Positions 42,356-51,874 of a stretch of 64,000 nt of DNA are shown here, one piece after another. Made by a program: the position numbers and the translations under genes. Location: assembly GCF_000425785.1 (NCBI RefSeq), contig NZ_KE384451.1, positions 199,345 through 263,344 on the forward strand, written 5' to 3'. The notes beneath the pieces are model-generated. The model made no database searches and was not told the origin of the DNA. It worked only from the letters and a program-made list of their open reading frames with translations. Source of the stretch: Pseudomonas taiwanensis DSM 21245. Lineage in GTDB: Bacteria; Pseudomonadota; Gammaproteobacteria; Pseudomonadales; Pseudomonadaceae. The number at the start of each line of letters is the position of its first letter. The stretch's first letter is position 1.

Positions 42356-43708
42356 ATGAGCAATCTGCTGTTCGACGCTTATTTCACCGCACCGGCCATG
42401 CGTGAGATTTTCTCCGACCGTGGCCGGCTGCAGGGCATGCTCGATTTCGAAGCCGCCTTGGCCCGTGCCGAAGCCAGCGCCGGGCTGGTACCGCACAGTG
42501 CGGTGGCCGCCATCGAGGCGGCCTGCCACGCCGAGCGCTACGATGCCCGCGCCTTGGCCGATGCCATCGCCACTGCCGGCAACTCGGCTATCCCCTTGGT
42601 GAAGGCGTTGGGCAAGGTCATCGCCAGTGGTGTGCCTGAAGCCGAGCGCTATGTGCACCTGGGCGCCACCAGCCAGGATGCCATGGACACCGGTTTGGTC
42701 CTGCAACTTCGCGATGCGCTCGACATGATCGAAGCGGACCTCGGCAAGCTTGCCGAGACCCTCGCGCACCAGGCTTTGCAGCACGCCGACACCCCGCTGG
42801 TGGGCCGCACCTGGCTGCAGCACGCCACGCCGGTGACCCTGGGCATGAAGCTGGCCGGCGTACTCGGTGCTCTGACCCGTCACCGCCAGCGCCTCAAGGA
42901 GCTGCGTCCGCGTCTGCTGGTGCTGCAGTTCGGTGGCGCGTCCGGCAGCCTCGCGGCCTTGGGCAATAAAGCGATGCCGGTCGCAGAGGCCCTGGCTGAA
43001 CAACTCAAGTTGACCTTGCCCGAGCAACCCTGGCACACCCAGCGTGATCGCCTGGTGGAATTCGCCTCGGTGCTGGGCCTCATCGCTGGCAGCCTGGGCA
43101 AGTTCGGGCGGGATATCAGCCTGTTGATGCAGACCGAGGCGGGGGAAGTGTTCGAGCCTTCCGCGCCGGGCAAGGGCGGCTCTTCGACCATGCCGCACAA
43201 GCGTAATCCGGTGGGCGCGGCGGTACTGATCGGTGCTGCCACTCGTGTGCCGGGCCTGCTGGCGACCATGTTCGCGGCCATGCCTCAAGAGCACGAGCGC
43301 AGCCTTGGCCTGTGGCATGCCGAATGGGAGACCCTGCCAGACATCTGCTGCCTGGTCTCTGGCGCGCTGCGCCAGGCCCAGGTGATTGCCGAGGGGATGG
43401 AAGTCGATGGTGAACGCATGCGCCGCAACCTCGACCTGACCCAAGGCCTGGTGCTGGCCGAAGCCGTGAGTATCGTGCTTGCCCAACGCCTGGGCCGTGA
43501 CCATACCCACCACCTGCTGGAGCAATGCTGCCAGCGTGCCGTGGCCGAGCAGCGCCACCTGCGCGCCGTGCTCGGTGACGAGCCGCAGGTCAGCGCCGAG
43601 CTGTCCGCCGAAGAGCTGGACCGCCTGCTCGATCCTGCCCATTACCTTGGCCAAGCCCGCGTCTGGGTGGCGCGTGCCGTGGCCGAACATCAACGTTTCA
43701 CTGCCTGA
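42356..43708 (+). CDS. pcaB: 3-carboxy-cis,cis-muconate cycloisomerase
   Basis: This enzyme converts beta-carboxy-cis,cis-muconate to gamma-carboxymuconolactone. The protein has 450 residues in the fumarase/aspartase superfamily, and the signature GSSTMPHKRNPVGAAV (near residue 279) carries the catalytic Ser loop. It sits in the pcaTBDC unit, 11 bp before pcaD. Confidence 0.96.
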   Translation: MSNLLFDAYFTAPAMREIFSDRGRLQGMLDFEAALARAEASAGLVPHSAVAAIEAACHAERYDARALADAIATAGNSAIPLVKALGKVIASGVPEAERYVHLGATSQDAMDTGLVLQLRDALDMIEADLGKLAETLAHQALQHADTPLVGRTWLQHATPVTLGMKLAGVLGALTRHRQRLKELRPRLLVLQFGGASGSLAALGNKAMPVAEALAEQLKLTLPEQPWHTQRDRLVEFASVLGLIAGSLGKFGRDISLLMQTEAGEVFEPSAPGKGGSSTMPHKRNPVGAAVLIGAATRVPGLLATMFAAMPQEHERSLGLWHAEWETLPDICCLVSGALRQAQVIAEGMEVDGERMRRNLDLTQGLVLAEAVSIVLAQRLGRDHTHHLLEQCCQRAVAEQRHLRAVLGDEPQVSAELSAEELDRLLDPAHYLGQARVWVARAVAEHQRFTA

Positions 43709-43719
43709 AGGAGACCGCT

Positions 43720-44511
43720 GTGGCGCAATTGCAACTGGCCGATGGCGTATTGAACTACCAACTCGACGGCCCGCAAGACGCACCGGTGCTGGTGCTGTCC
43801 AACTCGCTCGGCACCGACCTGGGCATGTGGGACAGCCAGATTCCGCTGTGGAGCGAGCACTTCCGGGTGCTGCGCTACGACACCCGTGGCCATGGCGGGT
43901 CGCTGGTTACCGAAGGCCCTTACAGCATCGAACAGCTGGGGCGTGACGTGCTGGCGCTGCTCGATGGTCTGGATATCGAGCACGCGCATTTCGTGGGCCT
44001 GTCGATGGGCGGCCTGATCGGCCAGTGGCTGGGTATCAATGCCGGTGCACGCCTGCACAGCCTGACGCTGTGCAATACCGCCGCCAAGATCGCCAATGAC
44101 GAGGTGTGGAACACCCGCATCGACACCGTGCTCAAAGGTGGCCAGCAGGCCATGGCTGACCTGCGTGACGCCTCCATCGCCCGCTGGTTCACCCCAGGCT
44201 TCGCCCAGTCGCAGCCTGAGCAGGCCCAGCGTATCTGCCAGATGCTCGCAACGACTTCCGCGCAAGGTTACGCAGCCAACTGCGCCGCGGTCCGCGATGC
44301 CGATTTCCGTGAGCAACTGGGTCGTATCCAGGTGCCGACGCTGATCGTGGCGGGTACCGAAGATGTGGTGACCACCCCGGAGCATGGCCATTTCATGCAG
44401 GCTGGAATCATTGGTGCCACCTACGCCGAGTTCCCTGCGGCACACCTGTCCAACGTCGAAATCGGCGAAGCGTTCAGCCGCCGCGTGCTCGACTTCCTGC
44501 TGGCTCGCTGA
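43720..44511 (+). CDS. pcaD: 3-oxoadipate enol-lactone hydrolase
   Basis: This alpha/beta hydrolase of 263 residues converts beta-ketoadipate enol-lactone to beta-ketoadipate. The nucleophile elbow is GLSMGG, the acidic residue follows VAGTEDVVTTPEH, and the catalytic His is in PAAHLSNVE near the C terminus. GTG 43720 is the start, with GAAGGAG upstream. It is the third gene of pcaTBDC. Confidence 0.95.
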   Translation: MAQLQLADGVLNYQLDGPQDAPVLVLSNSLGTDLGMWDSQIPLWSEHFRVLRYDTRGHGGSLVTEGPYSIEQLGRDVLALLDGLDIEHAHFVGLSMGGLIGQWLGINAGARLHSLTLCNTAAKIANDEVWNTRIDTVLKGGQQAMADLRDASIARWFTPGFAQSQPEQAQRICQMLATTSAQGYAANCAAVRDADFREQLGRIQVPTLIVAGTEDVVTTPEHGHFMQAGIIGATYAEFPAAHLSNVEIGEAFSRRVLDFLLAR

Positions 44512-44521
44512 GGGTAGCGCA

Positions 44522-44917
44522 ATGGATGAGAAACAACGTTACGAGGCCGGCATGCAAGTGCGCCGGGCGGTGCTTGGCGACGCCCATGTCGACCGCAGCC
44601 TGGAAAAGCTCAATGACTTCAACAGCGAGTTCCAGAACATGATCACCCGGCATGCCTGGGGTGATATCTGGACTCGCCCCGGACTGCCGCGCCATACCCG
44701 CAGCCTGATCACCATCGCCATGCTGATCGGCATGAACCGCAACGATGAGCTGAAATTGCACCTGCGCGCCGCGGCCAACAATGGTGTGACCCGCGACGAG
44801 ATCAAGGAAGTACTGATGCAGAGTGCGATCTACTGCGGTATTCCGGCGGCCAACGCCACCTTCCACCTGGCGGAGTCGGTGTGGGATGAGCTGGGGGTCG
44901 AGTCGCGCCAGGCTTGA
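44522..44917 (+). CDS. pcaC: 4-carboxymuconolactone decarboxylase
   Basis: The protein has 131 residues of the CMD/AhpD-like fold and removes CO2 from gamma-carboxymuconolactone. Conserved segments are WGDIWTRPGLPRHTRSL, LHLRAAANNGVTRDEI and QSAIYCGIPAANATFH, which contains the active-site Cys/His environment. The start MDEKQRYEAG at 44522 gives the expected size. It is the last gene of the pca cluster. Confidence 0.95.
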   Translation: MDEKQRYEAGMQVRRAVLGDAHVDRSLEKLNDFNSEFQNMITRHAWGDIWTRPGLPRHTRSLITIAMLIGMNRNDELKLHLRAAANNGVTRDEIKEVLMQSAIYCGIPAANATFHLAESVWDELGVESRQA

Positions 44918-44952
44918 GTGTGCAGTCGCTGCCGCCTCTGGCACCGGCACGT

Positions 44953-44975
44953 CAGCCCCCGCAGGTTGGGGGCTG
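44953..44975. terminator. Hairpin CAGCCCCC/GGGGGCTG after pcaC
   Basis: An 8-bp stem with a 7-nt loop lies between the converging pcaC and DUF962 genes. The T-run is weak. Confidence 0.55.
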
Positions 44976-44995
44976 GCGTTACCGGCAATGTCCCA

Positions 44996-45520
44996 TCAAA
45001 CGGTCGCTTTCTTCTGCCGGATAGCCACCGGGCCGGCCTTGGCCTCCACCGCCTGCTTCAGCGTCGGACACAGTCCCAGCATGAATGCAGCTTCTGCCAC
45101 CACGAACAAGGGCCCGATGATCAGCCCGCTGATGTCGTCGACGAATGCTGGCTTGCGGCCTTCGTAGTAATGGCCGACGAACTGAATGATCCAGCCCACC
45201 ACGAAGGCACCGATTCCTGCTGTGAGCCACAGCGCGGTGCTTTGCATCGCCAGCACCTGGCCTACCCACAGGCACAGCCCCAGCAACAGCCCCATCACCA
45301 GGCCCAGGCGCAGGTCAAGGCGCAGGTAGAACCATGCCGATGCCGCCGCCGCCAGCATGGCCGGGGACAGCCATGCGCCTGCAATGTCCCAGCCGGGGCG
45401 TGACAGCAGGATGGTCACGGCCACGACGATCATCGGGATTCCGATGAAATGAGTGGCGATGTTGCGTGGGTCGCGGTGGTAGCTGGCGTATTGGCTCAGG
45501 TGGTCGACGAGGTTTTTCAT
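44996..45520 (-). CDS. DUF962/Mpo1-like membrane protein
   Basis: The protein has 174 residues and about four hydrophobic helices. Conserved histidines occur in RNIATHFIGIPM and QFVGHYYEGRKPAF, matching the Mpo1 family of Fe(II)-dependent 2-hydroxy-fatty-acid dioxygenases. In bacteria the role is little studied; trimming of hydroxy fatty acids is possible. I chose ATG 45520 (MKNLVDHLSQYA) over a 24-codon upstream extension. Its place between pcaC and the porin is shared by related pseudomonads, as I recall. Confidence 0.85.
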   Translation of the reverse strand: MKNLVDHLSQYASYHRDPRNIATHFIGIPMIVVAVTILLSRPGWDIAGAWLSPAMLAAAASAWFYLRLDLRLGLVMGLLLGLCLWVGQVLAMQSTALWLTAGIGAFVVGWIIQFVGHYYEGRKPAFVDDISGLIIGPLFVVAEAAFMLGLCPTLKQAVEAKAGPVAIRQKKATV

Positions 45521-45709
45521 TGTTGTTCCTCCCTGGGGGGGCCTGTTCTGCTCCCGATATAACTGAGGATAGCCCGCAACCGACAGCATCATCAGTTCAG
45601 CGAATGGCGGTAGCGTACGCCGGCGTATTCAGGTCGATCGCGGTGCGCAGGGCAGCGCGGGGGAGGTGGCGGGGGCCGTAGAAGCGCAAGTGAGGAAGGG
45701 TGCTGTAGT

Positions 45710-45734
45710 GGCCTCATCGCCGGGCGATGAGGCC
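45710..45734 (-). terminator. Hairpin after the OprD-family porin
   Basis: An 11-bp stem GGCCTCATCGC/GCGATGAGGCC with a CGG loop sits 9 bp beyond the porin stop. There is no clear T-run. Confidence 0.5.
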
Positions 45735-45742
45735 AGGCCAGC

Positions 45743-46996
45743 TTACAACAGGTTCAGCGGATAGCTGACGATCAACCGATTCTCATCGAAGGCGTTGGTG
45801 CTGAAATCGCGGCGCATGGTGGAGTTGCGCCATTTGACCGACAAGTCCTTGAAGGTGCCGGACTGCACCACATAAGCCAGCTCGGTCTCCCGTGCCCATT
45901 CCTTGCCATCGTCGACGCTGCTGGTGTGAACGTTGTCGCCCTTGATGTAGCGGTTCATCAAGGTGAGACCCGGCACGCCGACAGTGGCGAAGCTGAAATC
46001 ATGACGTACCTGCCACGAGCGTTCCTTGGCATTGTCGAAGCTGGAGTTGTAGCTGTCGTTGGCCAGGGTGCCGCCACTGGTGCCGTTGACCCGCATCCAG
46101 GCGTCGTCACCGCTGACCTTCTGCAAGCCGACGTAGAAGGTATGCCCCTTATAGCGGGCCGAGAGCATGGCCGACGCGGTGCGGTTGTCGAGTTCGCCTG
46201 CGCGCTCGGCGCCGTCTTCCTTGCCGATGAAGTAGCCGAGGTTGGCGCCCAGGGTCCAGTCACCCAGTGGCTGGCTGTGCACCAGGTTGATGTATTGCTG
46301 GCGGTAGATGTCCTTGAGCTGGGCATCCCACAAGCCAATCATCGTGCGCTTGTCGTTGAAGGTGTACTCACCCCCGCCGAAATTGAAGCGATCCGAGGTG
46401 AAGGCGGCGCGGCCGTTGAGCGACATGTCTTCCATGCTGGCGTCGTTGCGTGGGCTGTTGCCACGGAACTGGCCGGCATACAGGGTCAGGCCGTCGATTT
46501 CCTTGGAGGTGATCTGGCCGCCGCGGAAGGTTTGCGGCAGCGAACGGCCATCGTCCGAACGCAGGATCGGCAGCACCGGCATCCACTCGCCGACCTTCAG
46601 TTCGGTTTGCGAAAGCTTGGCTTTGAGCGCCACGCCCAGACGGCCGAAATCATCGGCAGGGCGACCATCGTCATGAACCGGGAGCAGGTGGGTGTTGGTG
46701 GTGCCTTTGCCGCCATCGAGCTTGACCGAGTACAGGCCTAATACATCGACGCCAAAGCCTACGGTGCCCTGGGTGAAACCGGAACGGGCGTCGAGGATGA
46801 AGCTTTGCGTCCACTCTTCGGCCTTCGCTTGTGGGTGGGCCGAGTCGACGAAATTGCGATTGATGTAGAAGTTACGCAGGTTAAGTGTGGCCTTGGCATC
46901 CTCCACGAAACCGCCTTCGGCGGCCAGAACAGGGAAGGCGCAGGACATGGCCAACAGGCCGGGCAGCAGCTGGCGTGCGGGGTACGAAGTGCTCAT
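45743..46996 (-). CDS. OprD-family outer-membrane porin
   Basis: This is a 417-residue porin with a signal peptide ending near PVLAAEGG (residues 22-28) and the beta-barrel body and C-terminal Leu of outer-membrane proteins. OprD-family members import small carboxylates. Its place beside the pca cluster suggests uptake of 4-hydroxybenzoate, protocatechuate or a related aromatic acid, as for BenF/PhaK/OpdK-type porins. The substrate is inferred from context only. Confidence 0.9.
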   Translation of the reverse strand: MSTSYPARQLLPGLLAMSCAFPVLAAEGGFVEDAKATLNLRNFYINRNFVDSAHPQAKAEEWTQSFILDARSGFTQGTVGFGVDVLGLYSVKLDGGKGTTNTHLLPVHDDGRPADDFGRLGVALKAKLSQTELKVGEWMPVLPILRSDDGRSLPQTFRGGQITSKEIDGLTLYAGQFRGNSPRNDASMEDMSLNGRAAFTSDRFNFGGGEYTFNDKRTMIGLWDAQLKDIYRQQYINLVHSQPLGDWTLGANLGYFIGKEDGAERAGELDNRTASAMLSARYKGHTFYVGLQKVSGDDAWMRVNGTSGGTLANDSYNSSFDNAKERSWQVRHDFSFATVGVPGLTLMNRYIKGDNVHTSSVDDGKEWARETELAYVVQSGTFKDLSVKWRNSTMRRDFSTNAFDENRLIVSYPLNLL

Positions 46997-47223
46997 CTGT
47001 TGTCAATCTCTTGTTTTTATGGGGCGAACCGGCGCGCTGCAGGGACACGTGTGCAGGGGCGGGTCTTTTTCTGATGAACGTGTGCAGCGTTTCGGGGCAG
47101 ATGGTGCTGAATCGGGGGAGGGTGGGGCAATTGGTCGCAAACGGAAGCGGGCGATAATCGAACGGAATGTTCCAGCTGGTTAATTGTCCGCAGTCGATGG
47201 GGTCGATACGGCCAGGTCGCAAC

Positions 47224-47249
47224 AAAAAGCCCACTGCGAAGGTGGGCTT
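47224..47249 (-). terminator. Rho-independent terminator of the ttgABC operon
   Basis: The stem AAGCCCAC/GTGGGCTT with a 7-nt loop is followed on the minus strand by five or six T residues, 19 bp after the ttgC stop. Confidence 0.85.
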
Positions 47250-47267
47250 GATGTTTTAGCTGTCGAC

Positions 47268-48722
47268 TCAGCTTTTCGGTGTTTCCACCGAAGCTTGCTG
47301 GTTGGCTTGTCCGGTCTGCTCGTACCAGCCCCCACCCAGAGCCTTGTACAGGTTGACCTCGCTGGTCAGCTGCGAGAGGCGGTCGCTGATCAGGGCTTGC
47401 TGGGCGCTGAACAGGTTGCGCTGGGCATCGAGGAAGGTCAGGTTGCTGTCGATACCGATACGGTAGCGACGCTCGGCCAGGCGGTAGTAATCCTGGTTCG
47501 CCTGCACCAGGTCACGCTGTGCCTGCAACTGCTCTTCGAAGGTCTTGCGCGCCGCCAGGCCATCGGAGACTTCCTGGAAGGCGGTCTGGATGGTCTTTTC
47601 GTACTTGGCGACGTTGATGTCCTTCTGGATCTTGGAGTAGTCCAGGCTGGCCTTCAGGCTGCCGGCGTTGAAGATCGGCAGGTTGATCTGCGGCTGGAAC
47701 AGCCAGGTGCCTTGGCCGCCCGAGAACAGGTGACCCATGTCCGGGCTTAGGCTGCCTGCGTTGGCGGTCAGGCTGATACTCGGGAAGAACGCGGCCCGAG
47801 CCGCGCCGATGTTGGCGTTGGCGGCCTTGAGCAGGTGCTCGGCTTCCTGGATGTCCGGACGGCGCTGGAGGATGTCCGATGGCAGGCCGGCCGGTACCTC
47901 GGCCAGCTGGTCGGCATTGAGCTCCAGCGGCTTAGGCAGGTCGGCCGGAATGCTGGTGCCGAGCAGCACCGCCAGGCTGTTGACGTCCTGGGCGACCAGG
48001 CGCTGGTACTGCGAGTACTTGACCCGGGCGCCTTCCACGGCGGTGCGTGCCTGGCTGACATCGAGCGCGGAAGCCACACCGACTTCGTTGCTGCGGCGAG
48101 TCAGGTTGTAGCTTTCCTCGTAGGTCTTGAGGGTCTCTTCGGTGAGCTTGAGTAGCGCCTGGTCGGCCTGCCAGGTGTAGTAGGCATTGGCCACGCTGGC
48201 CACCAGGGCGATCTGCGTGGAGCGACGTGCCTGCTCGCTGGACAGGTAGGTTTCCAGGGCCTGCTCGGTCAGGCTGCGCACTCGACCGAACAGGTCCAGT
48301 TCGTAGGCGCTGACACCCAGCGTAGCCGAGTACTGGCTGTTGATCCCGGCTTCACCGGTGGTCGACATGTTCGCCGGCACCCGCTGGCGGCTGCCGCTGC
48401 CAGTGGCCGAAACCGCTGGGAACAGGTCGGCCCGCTGGATGCGGTATTGCGCGCGGTAGGCGTCGATGTTCAGCGCCGCCACGCGCAGGTCGCGGTTGTT
48501 CTCCAGGGAGGTCTGGATCAATCGCTGCAGTGCCGGGTCGTGGAAGAACTGGCGCCAGCCCTGCTCGGCGGCGGCTACCTCGGCCGATTGGGTAGGCGAG
48601 TACGCAGGGCCTTGCGGCCACTGCGCTGCCACCGGAGATTCCGGGGGCTGGTAGTCAGGGATCAGCGAGCAGCCGCCGAGAATGAAAGCGGTTACCGCCA
48701 GGGTCAATAAAGACTTGGTCAT
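47268..48722 (-). CDS. ttgC: Outer-membrane channel TtgC (TolC/OprM family lipoprotein)
   Basis: This outer-membrane factor has 484 residues. A lipoprotein signal with lipobox ILGGC (Cys18) precedes the two TolC-type alpha/beta repeats (for example DLFGRVRSLTEQALETYLSS and QEVSDGLAARKTFEEQ). It forms the exit duct for TtgB/TtgA. It overlaps ttgB by 4 bp (ATGA), so the operon order is ttgA-ttgB-ttgC. Confidence 0.95.
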   Translation of the reverse strand: MTKSLLTLAVTAFILGGCSLIPDYQPPESPVAAQWPQGPAYSPTQSAEVAAAEQGWRQFFHDPALQRLIQTSLENNRDLRVAALNIDAYRAQYRIQRADLFPAVSATGSGSRQRVPANMSTTGEAGINSQYSATLGVSAYELDLFGRVRSLTEQALETYLSSEQARRSTQIALVASVANAYYTWQADQALLKLTEETLKTYEESYNLTRRSNEVGVASALDVSQARTAVEGARVKYSQYQRLVAQDVNSLAVLLGTSIPADLPKPLELNADQLAEVPAGLPSDILQRRPDIQEAEHLLKAANANIGAARAAFFPSISLTANAGSLSPDMGHLFSGGQGTWLFQPQINLPIFNAGSLKASLDYSKIQKDINVAKYEKTIQTAFQEVSDGLAARKTFEEQLQAQRDLVQANQDYYRLAERRYRIGIDSNLTFLDAQRNLFSAQQALISDRLSQLTSEVNLYKALGGGWYEQTGQANQQASVETPKS

Positions 48723-51700
48723 TGCCCAGCCTCATAACGTGGAGTTTCAGGGGTGGCGTCTTGTTTCGGTTCTTTGCTGCCGAACAGCGACGACACTGCG
48801 ACGAAGAATAGCGGTACCCAGAAGATGGCCAGTACGGTCGCACTGATCATGCCGCCGATCACGCCCGTGCCGATGGCGTGCTGGCTGCCGGCGCCCGCGC
48901 CGCTGGCGATGGTCAACGGTACCACGCCGAGGATGAACGCCAGCGAGGTCATGATGATCGGACGCAGACGCATACGGCACGCCTCGATCGCCGCATCGTA
49001 TAGGCTGCGGCCCTGCTCGTGCAGTTCCTTGGCGAACTCGACGATCAGGATCGCGTTCTTCGCCGCCAGGCCGATGGTGGTCAACAGGCCCACGAGGAAG
49101 TACACGTCGTTCGACAAGCCGCGCAGACTGGTGGCGATCAGCGCACCGATGATACCCAGCGGTACGACCAACACGACGGCGATCGGGATCGACCAGCTTT
49201 CGTACAGCGCTGCCAGGCACAGGAACACGAACAGAACCGAGAGGGCGAACAGTGCTGGCATCTGCGAGCCGGAGAGTTTTTCCTCGTAGGACATGCCGGT
49301 CCACGAGTAACCGATACCGGACGGCAGTTCGCCAACGATGCGCTCGACCTCGGCCATGGCTTCACCGGTACTGTAGCCCGGCGCCGGGGCACCGAGGATC
49401 TCGACCGCTTCCACGCCGTTGTAGCGCGACAACTTCGGCGAACCGTAGCTCCATTCGCCTTTGGCGAAGGACGAGAACGGCACCATCTCGCCTGCAGCGT
49501 TGCGCACGTACCACTTCTGCAGGTCTTCCGGGCTCATCCGCGAGCTTGGCTCGCCCTGGATGTAGACCTTCTTGACCCGGCCACGGTCGATGAAGTCGTT
49601 GACGTAGCTGGCACCCAGGGCGATCGACAGGGTGCTGTTGATGTCGGCGATGGTCACGCCCAGCGCGCTGGCACGTTCGTCATCGACTGTCAGCAGGTAC
49701 TGCGGCTCGTCGTTCAGGCCGTTCGGGCGTACCGCGCTGAGGATCTTGCTTTGCGCGGCCTTGGCCAGGAACTGGTTGCGCGCCTCCATCAGCTTGGTAT
49801 GGCCGACGCCGGCGCGGTCCTGCAGGAACACGTCGAAGCCGGTGGCGTTACCCAGTTCGAGCACCGCGGGCGGTGCGAAGGCGAACACCATGGCATCGCG
49901 GAAGCTGAAGAAGTGCTGCTGGGCGCGTTGTGCCAGGGCAAACACGCTGTTCTCCTTCGAGCGCTCGTCCCACGGCTTGAGCATGATGAATGCCATGCCC
50001 GAACTCTGGCCACGACCGGCGAAGTTGAAGCCGTTCACGGTAAAGACCGAGGCAACGGTTTCGGACTCGTCCTTGAGCAGGTATTCACGCATCTGGTCGA
50101 TCACAACCTGGGTGCGCTCGGCGCTGGAACCTGCTGGCGTCTGCACCTGGGCGAACAGTACACCCTGGTCTTCCTCAGGCAGGAATGCCGTTGGAATGCG
50201 GGCGAACAGCCAGATCATGCCGACCACGATCAGGGCGTAGGCGAGCAAAAACGGCAGTTTGTTGCGCAGGATGGCACCGACGCTGCGCTCGTAGCCTTGT
50301 ACGCTGCGGTCGAAGTTGCGGTTGAACCAGCCGAAGAAGCCGCGCTTGGCCACATGGTGTTCGCCTTTCTTCAGCGGCTTGAGCATGGTGGCGCACAGGG
50401 CCGGGGTGAAGATCAGGGCTACCAGCACCGACAGGCCCATGGCCGAGACGATGGTGATGGAGAACTGGCGGTAGATCACACCGGTGGAGCCGCCGAAGAA
50501 GGCCATCGGTAGCAGTACAGCCGACAGCACCAGGGCGATACCCACCAGGGCACCCTGGATCTGTTGCATGGAACGCTTGGTCGCTTCCTTGGGCGGCAGG
50601 CCCTCCTCGGACATTACCCGCTCGACGTTTTCCACTACGACGATGGCATCATCCACCAACAGGCCGATGGCCAGTACCATGGCGAACATGGTCAGGGTGT
50701 TGATGCTGAAGCCTGCGGCGGCCAGGATACCGAAGGTACCCAGCAACACCACCGGCACGGTCATGGTGGTGATGACGGTGGCGCGGAAGTTCTGCAGGAA
50801 CAGGTACATCACCAGGAACACCAGGACCACCGCTTCGATCAGGGTATGGATAACCCCGCTGATCGACTCGGTCACCACTGGGGTGGTGTCATACGGGAAC
50901 ACAGCCTTCACGCCCGGCGGGAAGAACGGCTCCAGGTCGCTGATGGTCTTGCGCAGGGCCTTGGCAGTGTCCAGGGCGTTGGCGCCGGTGGCCAGCTTGA
51001 CCGCCAGACCCGACGCCGGCTTGCCGTTGAACTGGGCGCTGACGGCGTAGTTTTCGCCGCCGAGGCCAACGGTCGCCACATCGCCCAGGCGGACCTGGGA
51101 ACCGTCGCTGTTGACCTTGAGCAGAATCTTCTCGAACTGTTCGGCGGTCTGCAGGCGGGTCTTGCCGATGATGGTGGCGTTGAGCTGGTTGCCAGGCAGG
51201 GCAGGCAGGCCACCGAGCTGGCCGGAGGATACCTGGATGTTCTGCGCGCTGACGGCGGTCTTCACATCGACCGGAGTCAGCTGGAACTTGTTGAGCTTGG
51301 CCGGATCGAGCCAGATACGCATGGCGTACTGGGCACCGAACACCTGGAAGTCACCTACACCGGCAGTCCGAGAGATCGGGTCCTGCATGTTGGAGACGAT
51401 GTAATTGGCCAGGTCGTCCTTGGTCATGCTGCCGTCTTCGGACACCAGACCGATCACCAACAGGAAGTTTTTCACTGCCTTGGTAACGCGGATGCCCTGT
51501 TGCTGCACTTCTTGCGGCAGCAGCGGGGTGGCCAGGTTCAGCTTGTTCTGTACCTGGACCTGCGCGGTGTCGGGGTTGGTGCCCTGCTCGAAGGTAGCGG
51601 TAATGGTCATGCTGCCGTCGGAGTTACTTTCCGACGACACATAACGCAGGTTGTCGATACCGTTGAGCTGCTGCTCGATGACCTGCACCACGGTGTCCTG

Positions 51701-51871
51701 CACGGTCTGCGCCGAAGCGCCCGGGTAGGTCACGGCGATGGCGATGGCCGGCGGCGCGATGCTGGGATACTGGTTGATCGGCAGCTTCAGGATCGACAAG
51801 GCGCCGACCAGCATGATCACCAAGGCGATCACCCAGGCGAAGATCGGGCGATCGATAAAGAACTTCGACAT
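48719..51871 (-). CDS. ttgB: RND efflux pump TtgB
   Basis: This AcrB-type inner-membrane drug:H+ antiporter has 1050 residues. The proton-relay pair is in LLVDDAIVVVENVERVM, and the relay Lys is in GLAAKNAILIVEFAKEL. The periplasmic porter domains and the twelve helices are in the usual places. TtgABC expels antibiotics and aromatic solvents. The start MSKFFIDRPIFAWVIALVIM is the family norm, and only three bases separate it from ttgA. Confidence 0.97.
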   Translation of the reverse strand: MSKFFIDRPIFAWVIALVIMLVGALSILKLPINQYPSIAPPAIAIAVTYPGASAQTVQDTVVQVIEQQLNGIDNLRYVSSESNSDGSMTITATFEQGTNPDTAQVQVQNKLNLATPLLPQEVQQQGIRVTKAVKNFLLVIGLVSEDGSMTKDDLANYIVSNMQDPISRTAGVGDFQVFGAQYAMRIWLDPAKLNKFQLTPVDVKTAVSAQNIQVSSGQLGGLPALPGNQLNATIIGKTRLQTAEQFEKILLKVNSDGSQVRLGDVATVGLGGENYAVSAQFNGKPASGLAVKLATGANALDTAKALRKTISDLEPFFPPGVKAVFPYDTTPVVTESISGVIHTLIEAVVLVFLVMYLFLQNFRATVITTMTVPVVLLGTFGILAAAGFSINTLTMFAMVLAIGLLVDDAIVVVENVERVMSEEGLPPKEATKRSMQQIQGALVGIALVLSAVLLPMAFFGGSTGVIYRQFSITIVSAMGLSVLVALIFTPALCATMLKPLKKGEHHVAKRGFFGWFNRNFDRSVQGYERSVGAILRNKLPFLLAYALIVVGMIWLFARIPTAFLPEEDQGVLFAQVQTPAGSSAERTQVVIDQMREYLLKDESETVASVFTVNGFNFAGRGQSSGMAFIMLKPWDERSKENSVFALAQRAQQHFFSFRDAMVFAFAPPAVLELGNATGFDVFLQDRAGVGHTKLMEARNQFLAKAAQSKILSAVRPNGLNDEPQYLLTVDDERASALGVTIADINSTLSIALGASYVNDFIDRGRVKKVYIQGEPSSRMSPEDLQKWYVRNAAGEMVPFSSFAKGEWSYGSPKLSRYNGVEAVEILGAPAPGYSTGEAMAEVERIVGELPSGIGYSWTGMSYEEKLSGSQMPALFALSVLFVFLCLAALYESWSIPIAVVLVVPLGIIGALIATSLRGLSNDVYFLVGLLTTIGLAAKNAILIVEFAKELHEQGRSLYDAAIEACRMRLRPIIMTSLAFILGVVPLTIASGAGAGSQHAIGTGVIGGMISATVLAIFWVPLFFVAVSSLFGSKEPKQDATPETPRYEAGQ

Positions 51872-51874
51872 GGT

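Noticed and set aside
49019..50512. 497-codon plus-strand open frame inside ttgB
   Set aside because: Antisense shadow of the RND pump gene with no ribosome site or domain.
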